Positions 8,128 through 16,296 of a stretch of 23,026 bases of DNA are shown here, one piece after another. The position numbers and the translations under genes are program-made. This DNA is from an uncultured Murdochiella sp. (lineage in GTDB: Bacteria; Bacillota; Clostridia; Tissierellales; Peptoniphilaceae). The notes under the pieces are model-generated. The model saw only the letters and a list, made by a program, of their open reading frames with translations, had not been told where the DNA came from and did no database searches. Numbering within the stretch: the stretch's first letter is position 1; every line of letters begins with the position of its first letter. The stretch covers positions 1 through 23,026 of the forward strand of contig NZ_CABTXF010000018.1 of the NCBI RefSeq assembly GCF_902488755.1. The letters run 5' to 3'.

Positions 8128-8356
8128 TTCTTCGTACCCGATGTAGGATAGCACTCTATCCACAGGAACCTCTTCTACTATAATGTGCACGTTACTTTTT
8201 TCGGTTATCTAATCGTAATGACTTCACCTTCATCGCCTTGATTCTTCTCTTAATGGTGAAGGTGTGGTTTTCTTTTCATAACATAGAAAAAGATATATTG
8301 CTCTCTATGAGCGTGTTGAAGCGTTTGCGGAGAATAGAAGGGGCGACAAGGTATGT
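8128..8356 (+). other. Intergenic region after pdxT: hairpin, probable terminator, no gene
   Basis: No credible coding sequence. A small inverted repeat GGATAG/CTATCC (8146-8161) follows the pdxT stop. A TATAAT at 8179-8184 has no good -35 at the right distance, so I do not call a promoter. A terminator-like hairpin follows at 8225-8277 (listed separately). The rest, up to the first 54-bp repeat, is featureless to me. Confidence 0.6.
8225..8277 (+). terminator. Probable terminator of the pdxS-pdxT transcript
   Basis: Inverted repeat CACCTTCATC (8225-8234) / GGTGAAGGTG (8255-8264) with one G-T wobble, followed by a T-rich stretch (TGGTTTTCTTTTC) ending at 8277. The loop is long at 20 bases, which lowers confidence. 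Confidence 0.5.
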
Positions 8357-8502
8357 CGACCCTGGCAGATCCACTTTTCTCTACTTTGCCAGGGGTGTTT
8401 AGGGCGTACCCGACCCTGGCAAACACGGTTTTTTCTATTTTGCCAGGGGTGTTTAGGCCGTGCCCGACCCTGGCAAACGCTGTTTTTTCCATTTTGCCAG
8501 GG
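8357..8502. repeat. 54-bp tandem repeat array, three copies, each with an inverted repeat
   Basis: Units start at 8357, 8411 and 8465, a spacing of exactly 54 bases. Each contains CCCTGGCA(AA) paired with (TT)TGCCAGGG: stems 8360-8367/8387-8394, 8414-8423/8439-8448 and 8468-8477/8493-8502. The loops are T-rich and vary, while the stems are conserved. The last unit is cut short after its stem. The array lies in noncoding DNA between two convergent operons. The period is a multiple of three, so ORFs exist on both strands, but neither has a convincing start or family. Confidence 0.88.
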
Positions 8503-8580
8503 TTACGCAACGAAAATCGACCCAAGTATCCGCTTTTTTTCGTCTTACCCGTAGTTGCTCACATTGTTACAAGCATTTCC

Positions 8581-8948
8581 GCGCCGCCAACATCATTTCC
8601 AGCGGCGCTCCGCTCTTCACCGCGCCGCCAACATCATTTCCAGCGGCGCTCCACTTTCCACCGCGCCGCCAACGTCATTTCCAGCGGCGCTCCACTTTTC
8701 ACCGCACCGCCAACGTCATTCCCAGCGGCGCTCCACTTTTCACCGCACCGCCAACGTCATTTCCAGCGGCGCTCCACTTTCCACCGCGCCGCCAACGTCA
8801 TTTCCAGCGGCGCTCCACTTTCCACCGCGCCGCCAACGTCATTTCCAGCGGCGCTCGCTTTTCACCGCGCCGCCAACGTCATTTCCAGCGGTGCTCCGCT
8901 TCCTACCGCGCCGCCAACGTCATTTCCAGCGGCGCTCCGCTTTGCATC
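8581..8948. repeat. 41-bp tandem repeat array, nine copies, each with a GC-rich inverted repeat
   Basis: Nine units start at 8581, 8622, 8663, 8704, 8745, 8786, 8827, 8867 and 8908. All are 41 bases except the seventh, which is 40; a degenerate fragment follows at 8949-8959. Each unit contains GCGCCGC, a 14-base loop, then GCGGCGC, followed by a 13-base linker like TCCACTTTCCACC. Most substitutions are in the linker. Where a stem differs (GCACCGC in units 4 and 5, GCGGTGC in unit 8), the mismatch becomes a G-U wobble on one RNA strand. All three plus-strand frames are open through the array because the unit has no stop in any frame, which creates artefactual ORFs. Confidence 0.95.
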
Positions 8949-8982
8949 GCACCACTACGATATTACACAATAGCGCACCACC

Positions 8983-9010
8983 AAAAAAAAGCGACGGGAA
9001 AACCCGTCGC
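8983..9010 (-). terminator. Rho-independent terminator of the tldD-tldE operon
   Basis: Perfect inverted repeat GCGACGGG-AAAA-CCCGTCGC at 8991-9010. On the minus strand it is followed by eight Ts (8990-8983). It lies 30 bases after the tldE stop and directly beside the 41-bp array. Confidence 0.92.
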
Positions 9011-9040
9011 TATCCTGAATAACGAACACGCTCAAAACTG

Positions 9041-10336
9041 TTATTTCTTCCGAATCAGTATCGCTTTTGGTGTCAGGGAGTTTTGATGTTTTTCTTGTTC
9101 TTTGCTGAAGACCATACGATCTTGCGCATCGAAGAGATTTTCGGAAAGGGAACCGCCTGTAATATAGGTGGCCTTTCCATTTTGTACTAATTTTGCCAAG
9201 CGATATTCTCCGCCAAAGTCTCCTTCGATCGGAGAAGCGACAAACGAGGAAAAAACATAAATTTCCAAGTAGTCCTCTTCAAAAAAAGAATCATACGACG
9301 TATCGGAGCCATCCACAACAAAAGGTATGGGAGAACCGATGTTTTCCCGATTCATATAGGAACTGAACTGTTGCGAAGAACGAAGATTCTGCACTACCGA
9401 ATCGGAATAGAGGGCATAGGGATGCAACAGCACACCATCTTTATCAATGGGCGCTTTACCAACGGCATGATCAAGCGAAGGATCCATGCGAATATTGAGT
9501 GGCTGCAGAGCATTCTCTCCCGTAAAGCGCTCACCCATCTTTGCACGGGAAAAACCACTGTAGACGGCTTCGTCGGAAGCCTGCACCACATAGATCTTCA
9601 ACAAATCCTCTACGGCACTGCCGCGCAGAATGATGTTAATATTCTCCAGATTTGGCGCTTTCTCGGCAGCCGCACGTGCTTCTGTATCGGCTAATTGCGT
9701 TTTTACGACTTCCCGGACTTGCTCGATATCCAGCAGACCAAAAGAATAATCATTGAAGATTTCGACACTCTCGGAAGAGCCCTTCGCATCGGTCACCAGC
9801 TCAAAAACAAAACGATGCACAGGATAGGTGACATCCGTGCCGGTAGAGGTGATCACACGACGTACACCATCCACGGCGAACAGCTCTACGGAATTAACCT
9901 GAGACGACATACCATAGTCGGTAAACAATGCCTCATAGAGCGCATCATACTGCGTTTTTAATGTCTCGGTATTAGAAGATAGGAATGTCGTCGGCATCGG
10001 CGACTCTTTCCCCTCATTATTTGCCATCGGATACCACTTGTTTTTTACGAACCGCGCAGAAACCATGGCATTATCAATGCGTTTCTCTATTTCCTCTGCC
10101 GAATCGCCGGCAGAAATCAACGCCTTCGCCTTTCCTTTATAGCGTTCGACTCCATCCTCACCCGCTTCATCAAAGTCAACAAAAACCTCTATCGTGGTTT
10201 CTGCGGTCTCGCAAAGGCGGTTCTGATCCAGCTTATTCTTCACAAAAAACAACTCGGTCGAGGCGGACTGTTCCTCCGTGAGAATCCAGCCGGCAAGCTC
10301 TTTTTTCTGCAAGATATTCAAAATCGATTCGATCAT
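9041..10336 (-). CDS. tldE: TldE/PmbA-family protein (TldD partner)
   Basis: A 431-residue member of the TldD/PmbA (U62) family without the HExxxH motif, as expected for the TldE subunit. In Escherichia coli TldD and TldE form a heterodimeric metalloprotease that degrades unfolded peptides and matures some ribosomally made peptides such as microcin B17. The C-terminal half keeps the family pattern (the ASPIEGDFGG region and the final strand block). ATG at 10336 with AGGAG six bases before it. It follows tldD by 9 bases and is the last gene before the operon terminator. The N-terminal third is divergent, so assignment rests partly on pairing with tldD. Confidence 0.85.
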   Translation of the reverse strand: MIESILNILQKKELAGWILTEEQSASTELFFVKNKLDQNRLCETAETTIEVFVDFDEAGEDGVERYKGKAKALISAGDSAEEIEKRIDNAMVSARFVKNKWYPMANNEGKESPMPTTFLSSNTETLKTQYDALYEALFTDYGMSSQVNSVELFAVDGVRRVITSTGTDVTYPVHRFVFELVTDAKGSSESVEIFNDYSFGLLDIEQVREVVKTQLADTEARAAAEKAPNLENINIILRGSAVEDLLKIYVVQASDEAVYSGFSRAKMGERFTGENALQPLNIRMDPSLDHAVGKAPIDKDGVLLHPYALYSDSVVQNLRSSQQFSSYMNRENIGSPIPFVVDGSDTSYDSFFEEDYLEIYVFSSFVASPIEGDFGGEYRLAKLVQNGKATYITGGSLSENLFDAQDRMVFSKEQEKHQNSLTPKAILIRKK

Positions 10337-10345
10337 ACGATTCTC

Positions 10346-11764
10346 CTAACTCAATTTTCCGCGCGCCTTGATATAGGACCCGCCGGTGGATGTCTTGACC
10401 CACTCTTTCCAGCCTTTTCCGCAATAGCCTGTACCGCTCATTTCCACTTTAGGAGAGACCATGGAGATGGATTGCAAAAGATCGGGAACATAGCCTGTCA
10501 GATAGACGGGACTGACGATTTTTCCGGTTAACTTGCCATCACGAATTTCGCGGGCTTTCGCAGCAACACACTGGATACCCCAGTTTTTGGGATCCTCCAT
10601 ACCAGAATCCAGTCCTTCCAACAAATAGCCATGCGAAATGGAAGCCACCATGTCCTCTAAGGTATCCTTGCCGCCTTCAAAAAACGTGTTGGTCATACGC
10701 GTATACGCCTTGCGTTTGTAACTCTCCCGCTTTCCGTTCCCGGTTGGCGCAACGCCAAGCTGAAGCGCGGAAAGCGCATCGCACATACCGTTCTTGAAAA
10801 AGCCATGATCAATAATAACTGTATCTTGCGCAAAATTGCCCTCATCGTCAAAAGCGTAACTCGATACTTCATCAATAGCACTGGCACCGTCGTGCATGAC
10901 GAGAACGTCTGACGCGACACGTTTGTTCAGGTATTCTTCGCCCTTTGCACGATGCTTCACAAACATATCCATTTCGGTTCCATGACCAAAAGCTTCATGC
11001 GCAATTAATCCGGTAAAATCCGGATCGCAGAGAATATCGTATTCTCCGGCTTCCACACGCTCTGCACCGAGGAGTTCCACCGCATGATCGCATACCGTCG
11101 CCACATGCGCTTCCATCTCATCCAACAGTTCCGATCCACCTAAAAGAGATAACCCTTTATATTCCGATTTTCGTTTTTCCCCATCGGACGCCAAGGCGAC
11201 AATCGTTGCATTTGCATACACATACGATTGATATAAATCGCGATGAAGGGAAAGAAACAGCTTGTTTACCTGCGTTACAGAAAGCGCTAACTGTAAATAG
11301 GGAACTTCCTTGCGTGTTCCCATATTGGCGTCGTGCGCTTTTTGTAAACGCGCTAAAATAGCGCCGTCATCATCGTCCTCCGGCAAATTCTGCGCTTCTC
11401 CTAAATAAAACAGCTCTGCCGGCTCATCGCTCGGCGCGGTGGCATAAGGCAAAACGCCTTTTTGCGCAAATCGTTCACGGTCTTTTTTGGCAATCTCCCG
11501 CACGCGCGAGACGACGCGATCCACATCTACGTCATTAAAAGAATATTCACTGATGCCCGTATTCTGGAACACGCGAAGAACAAAGCCGCGCTCCTGATCC
11601 ATAGAGGGCTCAATCGCGGACTTTGAAGTGCTAACAAGATACCCCTTGCCATCCACATCCGTGCCCAAAATGGATACATAGGCAAACTCTTTTGCCAAAA
11701 TGGCAATAATTTCCTTCAACTTGTCCTTTTGGGAAAGCAGATAGGATGATGCACTAACCTTCAT
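10346..11764 (-). CDS. tldD: TldD-family zinc metalloprotease
   Basis: A 472-residue TldD protein. The zinc-binding HEAFGH (HExxxH) is at residues 256-261, followed by GTEMD. The C-terminal CGKGW segment (Cys about residue 448) fits the third metal ligand known for TldD. It is cytoplasmic and acts as the catalytic subunit with TldE. ATG at 11764 with GAGGAGG before it; 48 bases separate it from the DUF2974 gene. The length is normal for the family and no key residue appears lost. Confidence 0.93.
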   Translation of the reverse strand: MKVSASSYLLSQKDKLKEIIAILAKEFAYVSILGTDVDGKGYLVSTSKSAIEPSMDQERGFVLRVFQNTGISEYSFNDVDVDRVVSRVREIAKKDRERFAQKGVLPYATAPSDEPAELFYLGEAQNLPEDDDDGAILARLQKAHDANMGTRKEVPYLQLALSVTQVNKLFLSLHRDLYQSYVYANATIVALASDGEKRKSEYKGLSLLGGSELLDEMEAHVATVCDHAVELLGAERVEAGEYDILCDPDFTGLIAHEAFGHGTEMDMFVKHRAKGEEYLNKRVASDVLVMHDGASAIDEVSSYAFDDEGNFAQDTVIIDHGFFKNGMCDALSALQLGVAPTGNGKRESYKRKAYTRMTNTFFEGGKDTLEDMVASISHGYLLEGLDSGMEDPKNWGIQCVAAKAREIRDGKLTGKIVSPVYLTGYVPDLLQSISMVSPKVEMSGTGYCGKGWKEWVKTSTGGSYIKARGKLS

Positions 11765-11812
11765 AAAACCTCCTCTATTCCTTTCGCAAGTCTCTTTCCT
11801 GTCTTCTTCGCG

Positions 11813-12907
11813 CTATGGCAGCAGAGACTTTAACACCGTTCGCCGTCCGCTTCCCAATAGAGAATGAAAAGCATTCAACAATTCGTGTCTTTTCTCTTCC
11901 GGCAGCTGAACAAGCCCCCTAAGCACCGTCTCCGTGTTTTTCAATCGTTGCTCCCGCATTTCTGGAAAAGTCTCTGATCCGGTGGTTTCTAATAGGGAAA
12001 AAATGGTATCGATGATGGACGCACGACTTTCCGCATCCAATTCTTCCAGCCAGCATCCCAGGGATGCCTGCATAAATAAACTGAACGGACTGAGTTTTGT
12101 CTGCGAAAACTCCGTTCCTTCCACTAACCAACTGAAGGCATCATGCTGAAATATGCCTTCCGCATCGCTTTTGACTACCTTGTGTTCTCCTTCATTGAAG
12201 AGAAGCTGTCCGATGAGGGAAGAATCCGGAACAATATTACGCATCCGCGGACGAATGCGCTGATACTCCGGAGAAAAAATAATCCCTTCATGCATTCCCG
12301 GACCGTCATTATTGAAAACGACAATGATGCGCTCCTGTATTTCCGGTTGACAAAAAATCGAAGCGTACATTGCAAAATAGCCGCCTTTGGAATGTCCCCC
12401 GACAAGCAATTCGCCGGAATGCTCACTGCCTATACGATTCAGGTAATCCACCGCAGCTTTTGATCCGCCGGTCTCCTCAAGATAGCTCATCAAAAGACTT
12501 TCCTTCCAGCCATTGAGTGTGGCATCCGTTCCACGGTAGGCAATGTACCAGGCCTTTTCCGATAATTGGAACACCAAAGCCGAAAACTGTTTGGTCTCCT
12601 CTGTATCCACTTCTGTAACGTAATGCGAAAGCAAAATATCACGAAAACGGCATCCTTTCGCCATTTCCTGTAAAAGCAGAGGCGCGCGGTCACAGAACTT
12701 CGCCGTTTTATCGATTTCTTCCGCATCATGCGTCGCAAAGAAACGCCGTTCCACCTCGGAAAGCGGCAGCGCCTCTTCCCCCTCACGGAAAATGCCCTCA
12801 TAATCGATGTAGGCTAACTCCGCCAATATCGTATTGTCCACATCATGAAAAGGCAAAGAAGAAAACGGTACATCCTTCTGTGCCGTTAAATACTCCTGAA
12901 TCGTCAT
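11813..12907 (-). CDS. DUF2974 (Mbeg1-like) predicted serine hydrolase
   Basis: A 364-residue protein resembling DUF2974/Mbeg1-like lipase-type alpha/beta hydrolases. Features are YRGTD after the third strand, a nucleophile elbow GGHSKGG, and an NNDGPG segment that fits the acid position. No signal peptide or lipobox is seen, so it is likely cytoplasmic; its substrate is unknown. The frame is open to 13036, but the ATG at 12907 follows GGGGAAAAG and overlaps the stop of the radical SAM gene as ATGA, so the two are translationally coupled. The upstream extension would lie inside the radical SAM gene and is rejected. Confidence 0.82.
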   Translation of the reverse strand: MTIQEYLTAQKDVPFSSLPFHDVDNTILAELAYIDYEGIFREGEEALPLSEVERRFFATHDAEEIDKTAKFCDRAPLLLQEMAKGCRFRDILLSHYVTEVDTEETKQFSALVFQLSEKAWYIAYRGTDATLNGWKESLLMSYLEETGGSKAAVDYLNRIGSEHSGELLVGGHSKGGYFAMYASIFCQPEIQERIIVVFNNDGPGMHEGIIFSPEYQRIRPRMRNIVPDSSLIGQLLFNEGEHKVVKSDAEGIFQHDAFSWLVEGTEFSQTKLSPFSLFMQASLGCWLEELDAESRASIIDTIFSLLETTGSETFPEMREQRLKNTETVLRGLVQLPEEKRHELLNAFHSLLGSGRRTVLKSLLP

Positions 12908-13530
12908 CTTTTCCCCGTTTCTGCTTCGCGAACGCGAAAAGCAACACCCAACCGTTTGGCAATACCGCGGCAAATCGAAATTTCTTCGGTAGACAAAGCA
13001 AATTCCACAACAGATAAGGTCACGTGCGAAACACATTTCTTTACGCGGTAGGCATAGTCTAAAATAGCATCAAAAGAGCGCATACCGTATCGCGGATGGC
13101 ATAACTCAACATAATTCTGAGCATTGGATGCATTCAAGCTAATCGACACGTCATCCACGACACCCGTCAAGTCGCCGGTGGTATCCCGTCCATAAAGCAA
13201 ATCCGCAAGACCGTTCGTATTGATCCGAGTCGGCAAATCGGAACGTTTTTCCTTGGCATAATGCGCCACCGAAAGAAGCACGTCAAGACGTTCTGTCGGC
13301 TCGCCATATCCACAGAAAACTAGCTCGCGATACGCAGAAAGGTCACGCCGAGCAAGCAGGGCCTTCACTTCCTCCGCCGTGGGCTCCTGTTTCAGCCACA
13401 ACGAATCCGCATCGCCCACGCCGTCCATCTGTTCCCGTACACAAAAGGAACAGCGACAGGGGCATTTATTCGTTATATTCACGTAGAGCCCGTCACCGTA
13501 CTCGTACAGCACCGTTCCCATCGATTCCAT
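12904..13530 (-). CDS. TatD-family-associated radical SAM protein (TIGR04038-like)
   Basis: A 208-residue short radical SAM protein. The [4Fe-4S]/SAM motif CxxxCxxC is seen in NKCPCRCSFC near residue 20. It is followed by GYGEPTER, the SAM-binding GGEP-like motif, INTNG, and a DDVSISLNA strand. Length and motifs match the radical SAM family found beside TatD hydrolases (TIGR04038). There is no SPASM or other extension. Its reaction is unknown. ATG at 13530 with GAGGAG before it; a second Met at residue 4 is possible. In this window the only TatD domain is fused to TcdA three genes upstream on the same strand. Confidence 0.87.
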   Translation of the reverse strand: MESMGTVLYEYGDGLYVNITNKCPCRCSFCVREQMDGVGDADSLWLKQEPTAEEVKALLARRDLSAYRELVFCGYGEPTERLDVLLSVAHYAKEKRSDLPTRINTNGLADLLYGRDTTGDLTGVVDDVSISLNASNAQNYVELCHPRYGMRSFDAILDYAYRVKKCVSHVTLSVVEFALSTEEISICRGIAKRLGVAFRVREAETGKR

Positions 13531-13605
13531 AATCGTTCCTCTCCTCTATAGAAGCACTTCCTATTTTTCTGCGAAAAAGCCCACACGACAGAAAAGCAGG
13601 GTAAG

Positions 13606-14373
13606 TCAGTACATGCCCATATGTTTCTCCACCCATAGCACAAAGCCATGCGGAAGAATCTTGCTGAGAACATGGATACTTTTCGCTACTCTACTGGAAA
13701 GGGAAATATCCTTTCCTCTTTTTGCGCGTCGAATCGCTGTTTTTACCACCGTTTGCGCTTGTTCCACGCCAATTTTCTTAATCGCGGAAACCGCACCGGG
13801 GGACCCTGCCTGAACAAAGAATTCCGTTTCCACCGGATTGGGACATACGGCAGTCACGGTTATCTTTTGCGGTTGCAGTTCACGATGTAGCGCGCGCGAA
13901 TAACGCAGCACAAAGGCTTTTGTTGCGGCATAAACAGCAAACTCCGGTTGCGGTAAAAACGCAGCAACGGATGCCAATTGAAAAATGCTGCCACCTCGTT
14001 GCATGTATGGTAAACAAATAGAGGTGATGCGTGAAAGCGCCAAAACATTGAGCGAAATCATCGCCGCATTTTCCTCTTCCCCAAGCGCTTCAACGCTTCC
14101 TATTTTACCAAATCCGGCGGAATTCACCAGCGTTTGAATCGCCACCGACTCGGTCCTTAAGGCGAGACGAATCGTCTCCAAAAAAGCGGAATCGGTCAAA
14201 TCGCCTGCAAAAATACGCGCCGGGGTCGTTAAGGTTTGTGCCAGCGCTTCCAACCGTTCTTTTCGTCGAGCAATCAACCAGAACGCATCTACTCGCTCAC
14301 CGGCATCCAACTGCGTCGCAAATTCCCAACCCAGCCCGGATGATGCACCGGTAATGATGGCTATTGTTTGCAC
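13606..14373 (-). CDS. Short-chain dehydrogenase/reductase (classical SDR)
   Basis: A 255-residue classical SDR. The NAD(P) loop TGASSGLG is at residues 8-15, NSAG at 84-87, and the catalytic Ser135, Tyr148 and Lys152 lie in ASVAAF and YAATK. A basic ARRKER pair after the second strand favours NADP(H). The substrate is unknown. The open frame reaches 14427 through a TTG, but I chose the GTG at 14373: AAAGGAG lies six bases before it and the protein then begins with the first Rossmann strand. It is 63 bases downstream of the ABC exporter gene. Confidence 0.87.
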   Translation of the reverse strand: MQTIAIITGASSGLGWEFATQLDAGERVDAFWLIARRKERLEALAQTLTTPARIFAGDLTDSAFLETIRLALRTESVAIQTLVNSAGFGKIGSVEALGEEENAAMISLNVLALSRITSICLPYMQRGGSIFQLASVAAFLPQPEFAVYAATKAFVLRYSRALHRELQPQKITVTAVCPNPVETEFFVQAGSPGAVSAIKKIGVEQAQTVVKTAIRRAKRGKDISLSSRVAKSIHVLSKILPHGFVLWVEKHMGMY

Positions 14374-14436
14374 ATTCTGCTCCTTTTCACTGGTTATCCT
14401 TGTCAACAGCAAAATTCTCTGCGTCAATCTTCCTCT

Positions 14437-16284
14437 TTATTCGCCCATTTTGGCTTTGCGTTCGCCGCCCGTCCACAGGCGATAATACGTCCCTTTCTTG
14501 GCTAACAGTTGCGTGTGGGTTCCCTCTTCCTCAATACCGTCTTTTCCCAACACAACGATGCGGTCCGCATGTTGAATGGTGGTCAGGCGATGCGCAATGG
14601 TAAGCGTCGTTCGCCCGGAAGAAAGATCTTCTAAGCTCTTTTCGATAAGCATTTCACTTTCATTATCCAAGGCGCTGGTGGCTTCATCCAAAAGCAGGAT
14701 GGGCGGATTCTTCAAAAAAACGCGTGCGATGGCGATGCGCTGCTTCTGTCCACCGGATAACTTGATCCCTCTTTCGCCGACATAGGTTTGATAACCGTGC
14801 GGAAGGTGACCAATAAAAGCACTTGCTCCTGCTAACTCCGCTGCATGTTGAATTTCTTCCTCTGTTGCAGAAGGTCTTCCGTAGGCTATATTATCCGCCA
14901 CCGTGCCGGAAAAGAGATACACATCCTGCTGTACAATACCTATACTCTGACGAAGACTCTTTAGTTGCAATGACTTGACATCCTGCCCATCAATTTTGAC
15001 GCTACCCGATGTCGTATCGTAAAAGCGAGGGATCAGCGAAGACAGGGTGGTTTTTCCCCCGCCGCTCTCTCCCACCAGAGCAAGATTTTCGCCGGGATGA
15101 ATGGTCAGACATAGATCATGCAGCACGCGATTGTTTTCATCCGGATAGGCAAAGGTGACATGATCGAACACGATTTCTCCACCGTTCACCACCAACGGTT
15201 TTGCATCCGGTGCGTCAACTATATCTGCCGGCGTATCCATCAGTTCAAAGAAACGCTCGATGCCGGTTAAACCCATCGAAAACTGCTCAGCAAATTCTAC
15301 AATACGCCGAATCGTTGCGATTAGCGTCGTCACATAAAGCACGTAAGCGACCAGATCTCCCGGTGTAATTTTTCCCTGTACCAAAAAGAGTCCGCCAGCC
15401 GCAAGCGTCACAGAATACATCATTCCATCAAATAACCGCGTAGACATGTTGAAATTCGCCATCGCTCGATAGCGTTCTTTCTTGATTTCCTTCATGCGCT
15501 GGTTACCTTCGGCAAACTTATTTAATTCAATTTCTTCGGACGTAAACGCCTTCACAACGCGCTGTCCCAATAAAGAGTCTTCGATGCGTGCATTGAGATT
15601 ACCAAGCTCCACGCGCTGCGATTTCGTTGCCGACCGGAAGCGATGGTTCAGGCGAATAGAAACGAAAAGCATTACCGGCATACAAGCAAAGATAAGCACC
15701 GTCAGAGACAATGACGAAAACGACAGAATAACGAAGGATACGACAATTTTAATTGCCGCGATGAAAAATTCTTCCGGGCAATGATGGGCGAACTCGGTTA
15801 CGTCAAAGAGATCGGACGTGATACGTCCCATAATGTGCCCTATTTTCGTATTGGAGTAGTACGCATCGCTGAGCGTCTCCAGCTTGCGAAAGGCATCCAT
15901 GCGCATGTCCGTTTCAATATAAACGCCCATAATGTGTCCCTGTGAACACATGTAATAATATGCTGCGGCATCCAGCAGACGTAAAACAATGTACAACAAG
16001 GCAAGCTGTCCGATCCAGCCGACTGTCATCTGCGCAGGATTGGTCATTGCCGTATTCGTCAACGTGTACATGATACGCGGAAGTACAATGTCGCATAGCG
16101 TCGTCAGCGCCGCACAAAACAGATCAAAAATCAATAAGCCACGATAACGCAGTAAATACGGAAAAAACCGGCGCAATAATTCGCCAGTAGCGTATGTTCT
16201 TGTGACGGTTTGCACGCCACCTTTCGCTTCCTTCGGCACATCCACTTTTCTTTTCTGCGAAGAATCCTGTGTTGACCGGGACAT
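14437..16284 (-). CDS. ABC exporter, fused permease and ATP-binding half-transporter
   Basis: A 615-residue half-transporter of the MdlB/MsbA type. Residues ~40-340 are a six-segment membrane domain. The ATPase follows with Walker A GESGGGKT (405-412), signature LSGGQ (509-513), Walker B ILLLDE (529-534) and the switch His565. The single gene suggests a homodimer in the cytoplasmic membrane. The substrate could be a lipid, drug or peptide and cannot be told from sequence; there is no peptidase C39 domain. ATG at 16284 after GGAGGG. It starts 12 bases after tcdA-tatD, so the two are very likely cotranscribed. Confidence 0.92.
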   Translation of the reverse strand: MSRSTQDSSQKRKVDVPKEAKGGVQTVTRTYATGELLRRFFPYLLRYRGLLIFDLFCAALTTLCDIVLPRIMYTLTNTAMTNPAQMTVGWIGQLALLYIVLRLLDAAAYYYMCSQGHIMGVYIETDMRMDAFRKLETLSDAYYSNTKIGHIMGRITSDLFDVTEFAHHCPEEFFIAAIKIVVSFVILSFSSLSLTVLIFACMPVMLFVSIRLNHRFRSATKSQRVELGNLNARIEDSLLGQRVVKAFTSEEIELNKFAEGNQRMKEIKKERYRAMANFNMSTRLFDGMMYSVTLAAGGLFLVQGKITPGDLVAYVLYVTTLIATIRRIVEFAEQFSMGLTGIERFFELMDTPADIVDAPDAKPLVVNGGEIVFDHVTFAYPDENNRVLHDLCLTIHPGENLALVGESGGGKTTLSSLIPRFYDTTSGSVKIDGQDVKSLQLKSLRQSIGIVQQDVYLFSGTVADNIAYGRPSATEEEIQHAAELAGASAFIGHLPHGYQTYVGERGIKLSGGQKQRIAIARVFLKNPPILLLDEATSALDNESEMLIEKSLEDLSSGRTTLTIAHRLTTIQHADRIVVLGKDGIEEEGTHTQLLAKKGTYYRLWTGGERKAKMGE

Positions 16285-16296
16285 GTGCCCTCCTCT

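Noticed and set aside
8250..8525. Minus-strand 91-codon ORF with 18-residue repeats over the 54-bp array
   Set aside because: The 54-bp period keeps the frame open by chance. There is no convincing ribosome site, the ends are low in complexity, and the inverted repeats explain the pattern better.
8581..8948. CRISPR array
   Set aside because: Units are near-identical over the full 41 bases with no variable spacers, and no cas gene is in the window.
8353..9086. Three overlapping plus-strand ORFs of 155-208 codons across the 41-bp array
   Set aside because: The 41-base unit has no stop in any plus-strand frame and is not a multiple of three, so all frames stay open. The products are the same repeat read in rotating frames, with no good ribosome site or recognised domain.
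12908..13036. N-terminal extension of the DUF2974 gene to 13036
   Set aside because: The extra 43 codons lie inside the radical SAM gene, are Cys/Arg-rich and unlike the family. The ATGA overlap at 12904-12907 gives a normal start.
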